A stretch of 38,269 nt of DNA. It comes from Rhizobiaceae bacterium (lineage in GTDB: Bacteria > Pseudomonadota > Alphaproteobacteria > Rhizobiales > Rhizobiaceae). Shown here one piece after another: positions 16,426 to 25,770 of the stretch (the first letter of the stretch is position 1; the number at the start of each line of letters is the position of its first letter). The position numbers and the translations under genes are program-made. The notes beneath the pieces are model-generated. The model was given only the letters and a program-made list of their open reading frames with translations, made no database searches and was not told the origin of the DNA. The stretch is taken from NCBI GenBank assembly GCA_905339215.1, contig CAJPFN010000121.1, positions 1-38,269 on the forward strand, given 5' to 3'.

Positions 16426-16463
16426 CTAGACCCCCTCGATGTCGTCCGCGCCAATGGCGCCGT

Positions 16464-16871
16464 TCAATTTCCGTTTCGCCCGCCGTCCCGGCCGGGTTTG
16501 CGCAAACCCGGTTCGGCGACGAGCCCCGCCGACCGCATCACGTTGAGCACGCCGGCGCCGAAACCAAGGAGCAGGAATACGATCAAGCCCCATGGCGAAG
16601 AACCGGCCAGCCTGTCCACCACCCAACCGAGCCCCGCACCGACCGCGACCCCGGCGATGAATTCGCTGGAGAGCTTCAATGCCTGCCCGTATCCGGTCGT
16701 GCCGCCCGGCTTCGCGCCTTCGTCCCCGTCCCGCCCTCCAGGCGCCCTTGCCGCAAGTGATGCTTCAAGCGCGCGCCGGCGTCGTTCCAGGTCGTCGTCG
16801 CGGAATTCGGGTCGTTCCGTCTCGCCGGGCCCGGTCTTTCCGGTTTCGTCTGGCCTATCGGAACGGGCCAC
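16464..16871 (-). CDS. atpI: AtpI-type F0F1 ATP synthase assembly protein
   Basis: A small membrane protein (135 aa) at the head of the F0 operon. The N-terminal half is charged and Arg/Glu-rich (ERRRRALEASLAARA); two hydrophobic helices follow (FIAGVAVGAGLGWVVDRLAG and GLIVFLLLGFGAGVLNV), the glycine-zipper form of AtpI/AtpZ. Family members help assemble the c ring and may carry Mg2+ or Ca2+. I chose GTG 16871 because GGAGG lies 5 nt before the neighbouring GTG pair region; an upstream in-frame ATG at 16901 would place that Shine-Dalgarno inside the gene. A sigma-70-like promoter ends about 57 bp upstream. Confidence 0.88.
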   Translation of the reverse strand: MARSDRPDETGKTGPGETERPEFRDDDLERRRRALEASLAARAPGGRDGDEGAKPGGTTGYGQALKLSSEFIAGVAVGAGLGWVVDRLAGSSPWGLIVFLLLGFGAGVLNVMRSAGLVAEPGLRKPGRDGGRNGN

Positions 16872-16927
16872 CGCAACCTCCCTGCCCGGCCAGCGGGTCA
16901 CCCGCCGTCCGCTTCAAAGTCGCGCGC

Positions 16928-16956
16928 AACATAGTTAGGCCGCCTCCCCCCGTCAA
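16928..16956 (-). promoter_or_regulatory. Sigma-70-type promoter of the atpI operon
   Basis: Read on the minus strand: TTGACG at 16956-16951, a 17-bp spacer, and TATGTT at 16933-16928. This is a good fit to the housekeeping promoter consensus with ideal spacing. It is the only such pair I saw in the 241-bp gap between the cell wall hydrolase gene and atpI. It implies a leader of about 50 nt before the GTG at 16871. Confidence 0.6.
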
Positions 16957-17034
16957 GCCGAGGATTGGCCAGCGACCAAATGTATTTTTTTGTTTTATTT
17001 CATATACTTGGGAGGGTGCGGCATCGTGTCGGCC

Positions 17035-17075
17035 GCTTTCCCCGCCGGGTCTCCGGCGGAATCGGCGGGGAAAGC
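17035..17075 (-). terminator. Hairpin after the cell wall hydrolase gene
   Basis: GCTTTCCCCGCC (17035-17046) and GGCGGGGAAAGC (17064-17075) form a perfect 12-bp stem. A second, exclusive stem, CCGCCGG/CCGGCGG (17042-17059), is nested across the first. It lies 38 bp after the hydrolase stop on the minus strand. The T-rich plus-strand tract at 16983-17000 reads as A on the minus strand, so classic Rho-independent termination is not met; Rho-dependent ending or message protection is possible. Confidence 0.45.
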
Positions 17076-17112
17076 CGCGCCGCGGCGACGCCGGCGGAGC
17101 GGTCCGCCAAGG

Positions 17113-18294
17113 TCAGCTCCAGCCGCCGCCATAGGTGCGATAGAAGATGTGCAGCCCGATCTTCTTCATCTTCTCCATCGTCCGCGACCAGCGCGGACTG
17201 ACGTAGGTCGCGTGATAATGCGTCGACGACCCGACGTCGGAAATGAAGATCTTGCCGGCGGTGACCGCCAGGGCGATGTCCTGGGCGAGCCGATAGTGGG
17301 CGGGGCTGGTGATGCGGTCCTTGATCCCGTCGCAGGCAAACGAGAACTGGCAGGCGTTGCGCCAGTTGTCGTTCTGGTAGACGACGCCGCAGATGGTGCC
17401 GGGATAGGTGGGATTGCGCACGCGGTTCAGGATGACCTGGGCAACTGCCGCCTGGCCGCGCGTGTTCTCGCCGCGCGCCTCGAAATAGATCGCCGTGGCG
17501 AGGCATTTCTGTTCCGCTTCGCCGAAGACGCTGGCCGGCAGCGGCTTGCTCATCCATTCGTGGTCGCCACGCGCGACCGGCGGGATGAAGCGGCCCTGGG
17601 CCGGCTCCTCCCGGAGCAGGCTTTCGAAGGGCGAAGCCCGCGAATAATCCGGCTCGGCCGGCGCATAGGCGGTGGCAAGCACGTCGGCCTGCTCGTTGTT
17701 CACCAGATCGGCGATCGCCGCCGGGACGCCCGGATCGACGCGGTCCTCGCGGACGTAGAATGCCGTCGCGATCTGGATCTCGCGGCCTTTGATGTCGGGC
17801 CGGACGAAGGCCATCTTCAAGTCGCCGTCGAAGGTCGGGCGCAGCAGGGAACTGCTGCGCTCCAGCACCGAGCCGGCGTTGAAAGCCTTTGGCGGCGCGA
17901 CGGGCGCGACCTTCACGACGCGCCCCTTCTTGTCCGCCCTGGCGATCCTATCCTCGTCCGGCGCCTCGCCGCTGACCGCGCCCTTGCCCTTGAAAGCAAC
18001 GGCGCCGATGCCCGGGGCATTGAGACCCGACCCGGAGATCGAGCCGGTGGCCATGTCGCCGTCGATGAACGCCATCTCTGCCGAATGGACGGAGCCGGCC
18101 ACCGCCTTCTCGATAAAGCCGCCCCAGCGCGCGCCCGCGGCTTCCGAGCCGGAAACCATGCTGGCCATGTCCTGATAGGCGCTGACCGTCGGGAATCCGA
18201 TCCAGATGCCCAGACCGATGATGAGGGAAGGAACGAGGGACGGCTTCTTCGCGCGTGCAGCCCTTAGCGGCCGCAAAACAAGTCGTCGATGCAC
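17113..18294 (-). CDS. Cell wall hydrolase, SleB/CwlJ (Hydrolase_2) family
   Basis: A 393-aa protein with a C-terminal Hydrolase_2 domain (about 258-393), the family of spore cortex-lytic SleB and CwlJ, common in alphaproteobacteria. The likely catalytic Glu272 is in CLATAIYFEARGE; QAAVAQVILNRV, YPGTICGVVYQ and CQFSFACDG follow as family blocks. A basic N-terminus and a hydrophobic segment at 20-39 suggest an uncleaved anchor or signal peptide, with the enzyme in the periplasm. Residues 40-250 are a low-similarity linker. The start is GTG 18294 with GGAGA 6 nt upstream. Predicted role: lytic cleavage of peptidoglycan glycan strands; it is not a sporulation gene here. Confidence 0.87.
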   Translation of the reverse strand: MHRRLVLRPLRAARAKKPSLVPSLIIGLGIWIGFPTVSAYQDMASMVSGSEAAGARWGGFIEKAVAGSVHSAEMAFIDGDMATGSISGSGLNAPGIGAVAFKGKGAVSGEAPDEDRIARADKKGRVVKVAPVAPPKAFNAGSVLERSSSLLRPTFDGDLKMAFVRPDIKGREIQIATAFYVREDRVDPGVPAAIADLVNNEQADVLATAYAPAEPDYSRASPFESLLREEPAQGRFIPPVARGDHEWMSKPLPASVFGEAEQKCLATAIYFEARGENTRGQAAVAQVILNRVRNPTYPGTICGVVYQNDNWRNACQFSFACDGIKDRITSPAHYRLAQDIALAVTAGKIFISDVGSSTHYHATYVSPRWSRTMEKMKKIGLHIFYRTYGGGWS

Positions 18295-18403
18295 GGAAAC
18301 TCTCCAGAACGCAACGCTTACCCACCGAAAGGGGACAGTGCTGCATTAACCTTGATGGAGCGTTAACGGTGCGTGCCGGGCCACATTAAGGCGGTACCGC
18401 GGC

Positions 18404-19828
18404 TCAATTGCGTTTTTTGGCGCGCCCGGCGAAGGGGTTTTCCGAGGCGCGAAGCGCGATGCGGATGGGCACGCCCGGCATGTCGAAGGTTTCCCGCAAG
18501 CCATTGACCAGGTAGCGAACATAGCTGTCGGGCATGGATTCCGGCCGGGAACAGGAGACGACGAAACCGGGCGGCCGCGTCTTCACCTGCGTGACATATT
18601 TCACCTTGAGCCGGCGTCCGGCGACTGCCGGCGGCGGGTGGTGCGTCAAAACGCCCTCGATCCAGCGATTGAGGCGTCCGGTGGAAACGCGCCGGTTCCA
18701 CACCTGGTGCGTCTTCACGACCGCGTCCATCAGCTTGTCCAAGCCGCGTCCCGTCTCCGCCGACACCGTCACCGCCTGGATGCCGCGCAACTGCGGCAAG
18801 AGACGCGTCGTCGCCTCGCGAAGTGCGGAAAGCGTTTCCTGCGGCGTGTCGATCAGATCCCACTTGTTGAAGGCGATAACCGGAGCGCGCCCCTCGCGGG
18901 AGATCAGGTCGGCAATCTGAAGATCCTGCTTCTCGAAGGGGATCGTCGCATCGAGGACGACGATCACGACCTCGGCGAAGCGGATCGCCCGCAGGGCGTC
19001 GGCGACGGAGAGTTTCTCCAGTTTCTCCTGGACCTTGGCCTTGCGGCGCATGCCGGCCGTGTCGAACAGCTTCATCCTGCGGCCGCGCCATTCCCAGTCG
19101 ACCGAAATCGAATCGCGGGTAATGCCGGCTTCGGGGCCGGTGAGCAGGCGCTCCTCGCCGATCAGGGCATTGATCAGCGTAGACTTGCCGGCGTTGGGCC
19201 GGCCGACGACGGCGATGCGCATCGGTTTGGTCTCGTCGTAGGCCGGTTCGGCGTCGGGGTCGGCGATGTCCTCGCCAATCAGGACATCGCTTTCGGCAGG
19301 CGCCTCGTCTTCGTCCTCGGCGAAGACGCGGTCGTCGCCCAGGGCGGCAATCACGGCGTCGCGCAGGTCGGGCAAGCCCTGGCCGTGCTCGGCGGAAATC
19401 GGGACCGGTTCGCCAAGGCCGAGTTCCCAGGCTTCCAGCATTCCGGCCTGGGCCCCGCGCGCCTCGGCCTTGTTGGCGACGAGCACGACCGGCTTGCCGG
19501 CGCGGCGCACGATCTCGGCGAAGGTGCGGTCGTCGGGCATCAGCCCTGTCTTGGCGTCGACGACGAAGAAGATGAGATCCGCCTCGGCGATGGCGATCTC
19601 GGTCTGGGCGCGCATGCGGCCCTGCAGCGTCGCGGCCGCGGCATCCTCGAAGCCGGCGGTGTCGATCACCTCGAAGACAAGGTCGTAGAGCTTGGCCGCA
19701 TGCACACGCCGATCGCGGGTGACACCTGGCATGTCGTCGACGAGCGCCAGCTTGCGCCCTGCGAGACGGTTAAAAAGCGTGGACTTGCCGACGTTGGGCC
19801 GGCCGATGATGGCAACCTTGAAGCTCAT
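18404..19828 (-). CDS. der: Ribosome biogenesis GTPase Der (EngA)
   Basis: An essential GTPase with two tandem G domains, needed for 50S ribosome assembly. The P-loops are GRPNVGKS (9-16) and GRPNAGKS (209-216); the G3 motifs are DTAGF and DTAGM, and the G4 motifs are NKAE and NKWD. An acidic linker (about 170-200) separates the G domains, and the C-terminal KH-like domain includes [13 protein letters not shown]. At 474 aa it has the normal length for rhizobial Der. The start is 6 bp after the stop of the YfgM-like gene, so the two form an operon. Confidence 0.97.
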   Translation of the reverse strand: MSFKVAIIGRPNVGKSTLFNRLAGRKLALVDDMPGVTRDRRVHAAKLYDLVFEVIDTAGFEDAAAATLQGRMRAQTEIAIAEADLIFFVVDAKTGLMPDDRTFAEIVRRAGKPVVLVANKAEARGAQAGMLEAWELGLGEPVPISAEHGQGLPDLRDAVIAALGDDRVFAEDEDEAPAESDVLIGEDIADPDAEPAYDETKPMRIAVVGRPNAGKSTLINALIGEERLLTGPEAGITRDSISVDWEWRGRRMKLFDTAGMRRKAKVQEKLEKLSVADALRAIRFAEVVIVVLDATIPFEKQDLQIADLISREGRAPVIAFNKWDLIDTPQETLSALREATTRLLPQLRGIQAVTVSAETGRGLDKLMDAVVKTHQVWNRRVSTGRLNRWIEGVLTHHPPPAVAGRRLKVKYVTQVKTRPPGFVVSCSRPESMPDSYVRYLVNGLRETFDMPGVPIRIALRASENPFAGRAKKRN

Positions 19829-19834
19829 CGTCGA

Positions 19835-20500
19835 TCACGACGCATCGCCCGAGCCGCGGATCAGCTCGACCATCATCGTCGCCCTTTCGCGGCTGTTTCG
19901 CGGTGCGGTGGGATCGTCGGCCACCTGCTCGAAGAGCTTCAGCGCGTCGACGGCGCGGGCCTCCTTCCAGGCGGAAAGGCCGAGCGCCTCGCGCGCCGAG
20001 TGACGGAGCGGATTGGAATCCGCCGTGAGCGTCTCGACGCGCTTTGCGACGTCGGCATAGGCACCGTTGTCGACGAGGATCAGAGCCGCGCGAAGCCGCG
20101 CCATGTCGCGGATCGACGCCGGCACGGAGCCGTCGGCCGCCACCGCGTCGAAGCCGGCGACGGCGCCAGCCGTATCACCCTTGTCGGCAAGCACGGTAGC
20201 GGCGCGCATGCGGGCGAGCAGCGGATAGGCCCCGTAGCCGTCCTTCTCCAACGCGGCGAGCGCGGCCAGCGCCTCGTCGCTCTTGCCCTGGTTGGCGAGC
20301 AGCAGCGCCTGCGAGAAAGCGTCGCCCGACTTGTTGGCGCGCGAGGTCGTCCAGTAGTCCCAGGCGACCCAGCCGGCGGTGACGAGGACGACAGCCACCG
20401 CGATACCGAGGACGAACGGGCCGTAGCGGTCCCATAGGGCCTTCGCCTGGTCCTGGCGAAGTTCCTCATTGACCTCGCGGATAAAGCTGTCGTCGGACAT
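19835..20500 (-). CDS. YfgM-like tetratricopeptide membrane protein
   Basis: A 221-aa protein with a short cytoplasmic N-terminus (SDDSFIREVNEELRQDQ), one transmembrane helix at about 28-46 (FVLGIAVAVVLVTAGWVAW) and a periplasmic TPR-like region containing degenerate repeats (FSQALLLANQGKSDEALAAL). This is the TPR_21 family; E. coli YfgM is an ancillary subunit of the Sec translocon that works with PpiD. The gene order with der immediately downstream matches the yfgM-der neighbourhood known in many proteobacteria, although bamB is not between them here. Function is inferred from family and synteny. Confidence 0.82.
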   Translation of the reverse strand: MSDDSFIREVNEELRQDQAKALWDRYGPFVLGIAVAVVLVTAGWVAWDYWTTSRANKSGDAFSQALLLANQGKSDEALAALAALEKDGYGAYPLLARMRAATVLADKGDTAGAVAGFDAVAADGSVPASIRDMARLRAALILVDNGAYADVAKRVETLTADSNPLRHSAREALGLSAWKEARAVDALKLFEQVADDPTAPRNSRERATMMVELIRGSGDAS

Positions 20501-20631
20501 CAGATCAAACCGTCAAATCCCGTTTCCCGTCGCGGGACCCGTCGTGAGCCGCCGTTTTATCCGAAATTCGCCGCCATGGAAGGGGCGTGGCGGCAAAAAC
20601 GACCGCGCGCAACAGCGCAGCGGCGACTGCG

Positions 20632-21201
20632 TCAACCGAAGGGCGCGACGCCGATCAGCCAGACATGCAGCCGCCAGACGAACAGCAGGTAGAGCACGAC
20701 ACCGACCGCAACCGCGGCGAAGTCCATCGTTGCCGGCCCCGGCCTCGGCACCGTCGCGCCCCGCCGCTTGGCCGCGACCCTGTCGGCAGCCGCCCACAGG
20801 AGGAAGGCGCCGAAAAGCACGACCGAGGCGAGATCGCCGTTTGCGATCAGGTGCGCCAGCGCCCAGATCTTCACCGCGAGCAGCATCGGATGCTTGAGAA
20901 TCGGTTTCAGCCGACCGGCCGGCAGCATGTAGACCGCCAGCGAGACGAAGGAGAGAAGCATCAGAAGCGCGGCAAGGTGGCGCGTCCACACCGGCGTGTC
21001 ATAAAGGACGACCGGCGCCTCCCATGCCTTGCCGTAGCCCCAGACGATGAGGACGAGGCCGACGGTCGAGAGTATGGAGTAGACGCCCTTGAACGGTCCC
21101 TCGCCCCAGGCGGCGATACGCGCGTCGCGCCAGGCCGGTGCGACGATACGTACCGAATGGGCTCCGAGGAAGATCACCAGACCGAGGACGAGCCAGAGCA
21201 T
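20632..21201 (-). CDS. NnrU family membrane protein
   Basis: A 189-aa integral membrane protein with five or six predicted helices (for example LVLGLVIFLGAHSVRI, GVYSILSTVGLVLIVWGYG, LAALLMLLSFVSLAVYM). HPMLLAVKIWALAHLIANGD is the conserved core of the NnrU family. The original NnrU is linked to nitrite and nitric oxide reduction in Rhodobacter, but no denitrification genes are nearby, and many rhizobia carry stand-alone paralogues, so nitrogen oxide metabolism should not be assumed. It is divergent from the deacetylase gene across 147 bp. Confidence 0.85.
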   Translation of the reverse strand: MLWLVLGLVIFLGAHSVRIVAPAWRDARIAAWGEGPFKGVYSILSTVGLVLIVWGYGKAWEAPVVLYDTPVWTRHLAALLMLLSFVSLAVYMLPAGRLKPILKHPMLLAVKIWALAHLIANGDLASVVLFGAFLLWAAADRVAAKRRGATVPRPGPATMDFAAVAVGVVLYLLFVWRLHVWLIGVAPFG

Positions 21202-21348
21202 CGCGGAGCCTCCACGCCGGCAGGCTGATTAACTGCGTTGGCAATCGCCGGCCGGCATTTCGTACACTGTTATCGTCTGCTGCGGAACCATCCAACCGCA
21301 GCCACATTCGCGCCCTATCCAATCCTGCCGGTGAAGAGAGCTGTATCC

Positions 21349-22356
21349 ATGCCCGCATCCGTCCGCGTCTGCGCCGCGTTCCTGGCCCTCGGCACGGCGA
21401 GCCCCGCGCTTGCCCGGCCACCCGAGCCTAAAACGCAGTTCGTCATCATCTCCTTCGACGGCGCCCACGACCTCGCCCAGTGGCAGCGCAGCCGCGCCCT
21501 GGCGATAAAGACGGGTGCGACCTTCACCTATTTCCTGTCCTGCGTCTTCTTGCTCTCCCCAGAGACCAAGGCCACCTACAAGGCGCCGGGCAAGGGTGCG
21601 GGGCGTTCCAATGTCGGCTTCGCCGCGTCGAAGGGAGAGGTCGCCGGCCGGCTCGGCGCGATATGGGATGCCCGAGCGCAAGGCCACGAGATCGGCAGCC
21701 ACGGCTGCGGCCACTTCGACGGCGGGAAATGGAGCGCCGGGGATTGGAACAGCGAGTTCGATTCCTTCACCGGCACCCTGCGCGACGCCTATGCGCTAAA
21801 TGGGATCGATGGCGAGCCGGCGGGCTGGAAGGACTTCGCCACGGCTGAAATCACCGGCTTCCGCGCGCCGTATCTTTCGACCAGCGATGCACTGCGCAGC
21901 GCGCTCGCAGCGGCGGGATTCACCTATGACGCGAGCGACGTCTCGCGCGGGCCGGCGGAGCCGGGGTTCATGGGCCGACTGACGCGCTTCGCCCTGCCGC
22001 AGATCGCCGAAGGCCCGACTGGCCGGCCTGTCATCGCCATGGACTACAACCTCTTCGTCCGCCACAGTGGCGTTTTCGAGCGGGAGGACGCGGACGGAGC
22101 GTTCGAGAAGCGCACGCTGGAGGCGTTTCAAGATGCGTTCGACCGCGAGTACCGCGGCGGCCGCGTTCCGCTGCAACTCGGCTTCCACTTCACCCTGATG
22201 AATGGCGGCGCCTACTGGCGCGCGTTGGAGCGCTTCGCCGAGGAGGTGTGCGGCAAGGCGAACGTCGCCTGCGTCAGTTACCGCGACTACCTGAAGCGCC
22301 GGCCGGCGCCGGCGAAGGACGCCGACGGCGGCACTGCTATCCAGGCCGGCGGCTGA
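21349..22356 (+). CDS. Secreted polysaccharide deacetylase family protein
   Basis: A 335-aa NodB-homology protein. From the ATG at 21349 (AAGAGAG 8 nt upstream) residues 1-22 form a signal peptide ending SPALA|RP. Carbohydrate esterase 4 motifs are recognisable: SFDGAHD for motif 1 (Asp37, in place of TFDDG), SHGCGHF for the metal-binding His pair (His118, His122) and GFRAPY for motif 3 (Arg172). The altered motif 1 and a long insertion before motif 2 place it in a divergent subgroup, not chitooligosaccharide NodB. The substrate is unknown; a periplasmic or exported glycan is likely. It converges with bacA, with 33 bp between the stops. Confidence 0.82.
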   Translation: MPASVRVCAAFLALGTASPALARPPEPKTQFVIISFDGAHDLAQWQRSRALAIKTGATFTYFLSCVFLLSPETKATYKAPGKGAGRSNVGFAASKGEVAGRLGAIWDARAQGHEIGSHGCGHFDGGKWSAGDWNSEFDSFTGTLRDAYALNGIDGEPAGWKDFATAEITGFRAPYLSTSDALRSALAAAGFTYDASDVSRGPAEPGFMGRLTRFALPQIAEGPTGRPVIAMDYNLFVRHSGVFEREDADGAFEKRTLEAFQDAFDREYRGGRVPLQLGFHFTLMNGGAYWRALERFAEEVCGKANVACVSYRDYLKRRPAPAKDADGGTAIQAGG

Positions 22357-22389
22357 CGGTCAGGCCAGCCGCCGCGCGATCGTCGCAGA

Positions 22390-23667
22390 TCATGCCGCCG
22401 GCTGGTCCTGCGGCTCCACACCCGTCCGCTCGCGTTCCACGTAGCGGCGGTCGATGTCGGGCAGCGGCTCACCCTCGATGGCGGCCTCGAAGGCGCGCAG
22501 GCGCTTGTAGATCGACAGGAGCTCGACGATCGTCGTCCACGAATTGACCAGGTACTGGAAGGACGAGCGGACCTGGGCGAACGCGTTGAGGATCTGGTTC
22601 ATCGCGCCGAGCGTGATCTTCCCGGCGACGATGGTCGGCGCCAGTACGATGTAGGGAAAGATGTTGTCGGTCTGCAGGTAGAAGATGCGGGCGACGTTGA
22701 AATACATGTAGTGGAAGTAAAGGCGGAAATAGTTCCTGCGCACGTTGGAGAACAGCTCCCCGACCGTCGGCGGATCGGCTCGGGCGGCGTTGTCCTCGCC
22801 GTAGACCAGTTCCTTGCGGTAGGCCGCCTCGACACGCTGGTTGCGGAACTCGAGGCCGGGTAGTTTGATGCCGACCAACGCCAGGAAGGCGGTTCCGAAC
22901 AGCGACCAGAGGATGGCGACAACGACCAGCGCGTGCGGCACAGGGCCGACTATCGGCAGCTCGGTGACGTTCTCCGACAGGCGCAGCAGGACGGGCAGGA
23001 AGGCGATCAACGTCATCACCGAATCGACGAGGCTGACGCCGAGGCCCTCCATCGTCGAGGAGAAGCGCATCGTGTCTTCCTGGACGCGCTGCGAGGCGCC
23101 TTCGATGTGGCGCAGTTTAGGCCAGTGATGCATGTAGTAGTCGTTCATCGCCGTGCGCCAGCGGAAGATGTAGTGGCTGACGAAGAAGCGGGTGAGCACG
23201 CCGACCGCCACCGCGACGAAGGCGATCCCGGCGAACGTCGCCAACTCGCCGTAGAAATCGGCGATCTCGACCGGCGCCGACTGAGACAGCGCCGTCTGTA
23301 TCATGTTGTAGAATGGCCCGTACCAATTGTTGATGGCGACGCTGACCTGGACCTGGAAGTACGTCGAGAACAGGATCAGCGAAGAGCCGAGGATCGACCA
23401 TCCTGCCCAGGGGTGCGGCGACCAGAAACGCCAGAAGGCGGCGAACAGCGCCACGCCGGCGGCGAAGTAGAGGTAGAACCACAGGAACGGCGGCGACCAG
23501 AAGGAGGTGACGCCGATGATCGGCGCCGCGTCGGGGGCAGGCGGCTGGAAGCCGAGCAGCGCGCCGAGCTGGTCGCCCATGAAGAACCAGACGAGGACGA
23601 GGAAGATCGACCAGCCGATGGCCGACAGAAAAAACAGCTTCGGCTGGGGGAAGAACGATACGAACAC
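22390..23667 (-). CDS. bacA: SbmA/BacA family peptide transporter
   Basis: An inner-membrane protein (425 aa) of the SbmA/BacA family, which imports proline-rich and cysteine-rich peptides and related drugs using the proton gradient. The N-terminus [12 protein letters not shown] and helices such as [19 protein letters not shown] are characteristic, as are [17 protein letters not shown] and [20 protein letters not shown]. There is no ATP-binding domain, so it is BacA-like rather than BclA-like. Translation starts at GTG 23667 with AAGGA about 8 nt upstream. An imperfect inverted repeat TCACA-TTCG/CGAA-TGTGA at 23719-23740 lies about 50-70 bp upstream. BacA is essential for symbiosis in some rhizobia, but it also occurs in non-symbionts and is not evidence of nodulation. 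Confidence 0.92.
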   Translation of the reverse strand: MFVSFFPQPKLFFLSAIGWSIFLVLVWFFMGDQLGALLGFQPPAPDAAPIIGVTSFWSPPFLWFYLYFAAGVALFAAFWRFWSPHPWAGWSILGSSLILFSTYFQVQVSVAINNWYGPFYNMIQTALSQSAPVEIADFYGELATFAGIAFVAVAVGVLTRFFVSHYIFRWRTAMNDYYMHHWPKLRHIEGASQRVQEDTMRFSSTMEGLGVSLVDSVMTLIAFLPVLLRLSENVTELPIVGPVPHALVVVAILWSLFGTAFLALVGIKLPGLEFRNQRVEAAYRKELVYGEDNAARADPPTVGELFSNVRRNYFRLYFHYMYFNVARIFYLQTDNIFPYIVLAPTIVAGKITLGAMNQILNAFAQVRSSFQYLVNSWTTIVELLSIYKRLRAFEAAIEGEPLPDIDRRYVERERTGVEPQDQPAA

Positions 23668-23780
23668 GTCGGGGATTCCTTGTGGCGTGCGAGCCTTGAG
23701 GCGAATCGGGGCATGAAGTCACACTTCGCGTCGAATGTGAACGACAGCCGCAGCGAAGGGCGCGCCCTTTCACCCTACGA

Positions 23781-24947
23781 TCATGGCGATTTTGTCGCCT
23801 CGCCGGCCGAAAGCGCGACGAGCGCGGCGGCGAGCAGCATGGCGGCGGCGGCGAGCGACGGCAGCGAATAGCCGCCGGTTCGGTCGGCGAGCAGGCCGGC
23901 GGCGAGCGGGCCGAGGATCTGGCCCGTGCCGAAGGAGACCGTCATCAGCGCCAGTGCCCGGCGCGGTGCCGCCGGCGCCAGCAGGCGCCCCATCTGCAGG
24001 CCGATCGCCGTAACGGCGATGAAGGTGCCGCCGAGCAGAGCGCCGCCGACAAGCGGACCGGCATGACCGCCGAGCCCGACGCTGGCGGCGACGCCGACCG
24101 CCTCCACCACGCAACCGACCGCAAAGGCAGCCGTCAGGCCGATGCGGCGCGCAAGGCGCCCCCACAGATAGACCGACGGGATGCCGGCGAGGCCGGTCAC
24201 CAGCCAGACGGCGGATTCGAACAGCCGGCCGCCGTCACCGGCGCGCACGATCGCCACCAGGAAGGTGGCGGTGACGATGTAGCCCAGGCCGAACAGGCCG
24301 TAGGCGACGATGACGCGGTTGAGCGCGCCGCTCTTCGGCAGCGGCGGCTCGCGCACTGCTGCGCCCTGGACCAGCGGGCCGCGATCGACCAGGACCGCGG
24401 CAGCGGCGAAGCCGACGGCCGAAAGAACGGCGGCCCAGATCCAGCCGGCGAACCACTGGGAATCGGCGATCACCAGCGCGCCCGTCATCAGCGAGGACAC
24501 GGAGATGCCGAGCGCCACCCCGGCGAAGTGCACCGCCTGCAGATCGCCGCGCCCGGCGGCGGCGAGATGGCTGAAGACGATGGTCGACAGGAACACCATG
24601 ACGAAGGCGCTGGCGACGCCGGCGAGGAAGCGGACCGCGAGGAAAGGCACCATGCCTTCGCCGGCGGCCATGAGGGCTGCGAGCAGCCCGCTCGCTGCGA
24701 GGGCCGTCAGCATGATCGGCCGCTCGCGACCGGAAGCCCAGCCGCCCGCTGCGGCGAAGGCGCCGACGAGATAGCCGAGGTAGTTGGCCGAGGCGATCAG
24801 ACCGGCGTCGGACGCCGTCAGGCGCAGTTCGTCCATCATTCCCGGCAGGATCGGCGTGTAGACGAAGCGACCGATGCCCATGGCCACCGCCATCGCGATC
24901 ATGCCGCCGATCGCGTAGCGCAGGGGGGATGCTGGATTCGCGGCCAT
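23781..24947 (-). CDS. YbfB/YjiJ family MFS transporter
   Basis: A 12-helix major facilitator transporter. I place the start at ATG 24947, giving 388 aa and an N-terminus LRYAIGGMIAMAVAMGIGRF that matches the YbfB/YjiJ (MFS_4) group, with FVYTPILPGMM next. An in-frame ATG at 25031 and a longer frame from 25091 would add a polar, Arg-rich tail. No good Shine-Dalgarno sequence is seen at 24947, so the start is uncertain. The substrate is unknown. It is divergent from the MAPEG gene across 137 bp. A perfect 14-bp palindrome, AAGGGCGCGCCCTT (23756-23769), lies just after its stop. Confidence 0.85.
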   Translation of the reverse strand: MAANPASPLRYAIGGMIAMAVAMGIGRFVYTPILPGMMDELRLTASDAGLIASANYLGYLVGAFAAAGGWASGRERPIMLTALAASGLLAALMAAGEGMVPFLAVRFLAGVASAFVMVFLSTIVFSHLAAAGRGDLQAVHFAGVALGISVSSLMTGALVIADSQWFAGWIWAAVLSAVGFAAAAVLVDRGPLVQGAAVREPPLPKSGALNRVIVAYGLFGLGYIVTATFLVAIVRAGDGGRLFESAVWLVTGLAGIPSVYLWGRLARRIGLTAAFAVGCVVEAVGVAASVGLGGHAGPLVGGALLGGTFIAVTAIGLQMGRLLAPAAPRRALALMTVSFGTGQILGPLAAGLLADRTGGYSLPSLAAAAMLLAAALVALSAGEATKSP

Positions 24948-25084
24948 CGACGCGACGATACCGGCCGTTTGCTGCGATGCAACCGGGCCGGCGGACGCAG
25001 CGGCGCGTTTCGGCTGGTCCAGACGTCGCATTGCGCGGCACGCCGCGTCTGGTATGTGTTCGCAGCCGTTCATCCGGGGAACCC

Positions 25085-25492
25085 ATGACACAGCCAGCCA
25101 TTGCCATCGTCGGCTTCTACGCCGCGCTCAACGTCTTCGTCCTGTTCTGGTTCGTCTGGCAGACCTCGGTGCTGCGCGGACGCCACAAGATCTGGATCGG
25201 CGACGGCGGCAATGCCCACCTCGCTCGCGTCATGCGCGGCCACGCCAACGCCATCGAGAACATGCCGATGATGTTCGTTCTGCTCATCGTCGCCGCGCTG
25301 CTCGGCGCGCCCGCCGTCGCGCTGCACGTACTCGGCGCCGGCTTCACGGTCGGCCGCTTCATCCACGCCCTGCACTTCATTCAGGCGGACGCTCCGCGCT
25401 GGCAGCGCGGCGTCGGCTATACGCTCAGCTTCTTCGGCCTGCTCGGCGCCGCGGGCGGAGTGCTCGCCCACGCCTGGCCGCTGGTATTCTGA
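25085..25492 (+). CDS. MAPEG family membrane protein
   Basis: A 135-aa four-helix membrane protein of the MAPEG family (membrane-associated proteins in eicosanoid and glutathione metabolism). The conserved block VMRGHANAIENMPMMFVLLI carries the RxxxNxxE-type core, and GRFIHALHFI is the second family block. The start at 25085 has GGGGA 4-5 nt upstream. Bacterial members are often glutathione-dependent transferases or peroxidases, but the reaction here is not known. It is divergent from the MFS gene and convergent with the small DUF1127-like gene. Confidence 0.88.
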   Translation: MTQPAIAIVGFYAALNVFVLFWFVWQTSVLRGRHKIWIGDGGNAHLARVMRGHANAIENMPMMFVLLIVAALLGAPAVALHVLGAGFTVGRFIHALHFIQADAPRWQRGVGYTLSFFGLLGAAGGVLAHAWPLVF

Positions 25493-25532
25493 GGGTCGCC
25501 CGTCCGGCGCGTCGGCGACCGCCTTCGCTGCA

Positions 25533-25724
25533 TCAGCCTGCGGATGAACCGGCCTCGCAACTCCGCAGGTTAATACGTTGATGCCCGAGCGGCAGGTCGG
25601 CCAGTTCGCGCTCGTTCATGGCGCTCAGTACCGGATGCGATAGCGGGTCGCGCCGCCACGCGGCCAGCATCTCCGCGTCGGCCGGTCGGCACGCCGTGCG
25701 GCGAAATCGTGGAATGTAGAACAT
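25533..25724 (-). CDS. DUF1127-like small protein divergent from LysR
   Basis: A 63-aa ORF from the ATG at 25724, with AGAAGAG 9 nt upstream. The sequence FRRTACRPADAEMLAAWRRD is Arg-rich, and HPVLSAMNERELADLPL resembles the end of the DUF1127 (YjiS-like) domain, where a D/E-R-x-L-x-D-I/L-G motif is typical. Small DUF1127 proteins are numerous in rhizobia and act in stress, phosphate or RNA-related responses, with poorly known mechanisms. It is transcribed away from the LysR gene, the usual arrangement of a LysR regulator and its target. The domain call is by eye and tentative. Confidence 0.6.
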   Translation of the reverse strand: MFYIPRFRRTACRPADAEMLAAWRRDPLSHPVLSAMNERELADLPLGHQRINLRSCEAGSSAG

Positions 25725-25770
25725 CTTCACTGCTCTTCTCTGACGTTCGGGGTTCGTTTCGTTGCATTCT

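Noticed and set aside
18310-18375. TTAA pairs upstream of the cell wall hydrolase gene as a CtrA box
   Set aside because: The two TTAA elements are 13 bp apart, not the 7 bp of the CtrA site, so only half-site similarity remains.
20570-20594. GCCGCCA/TGGCGGC inverted repeat between the NnrU and YfgM-like genes as a terminator
   Set aside because: The poly-A tract lies on the wrong side for either strand; it may be a weak hairpin only.
22390-23667. bacA as evidence for a nodulating symbiont
   Set aside because: BacA/SbmA proteins are widespread in non-symbiotic bacteria, and no nod, nif or fix genes are in the window.
25741-25760. GTTC repeats upstream of the LysR gene as a second LexA box
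   Set aside because: The spacing is GTTC-N3-GTTC, not N7.
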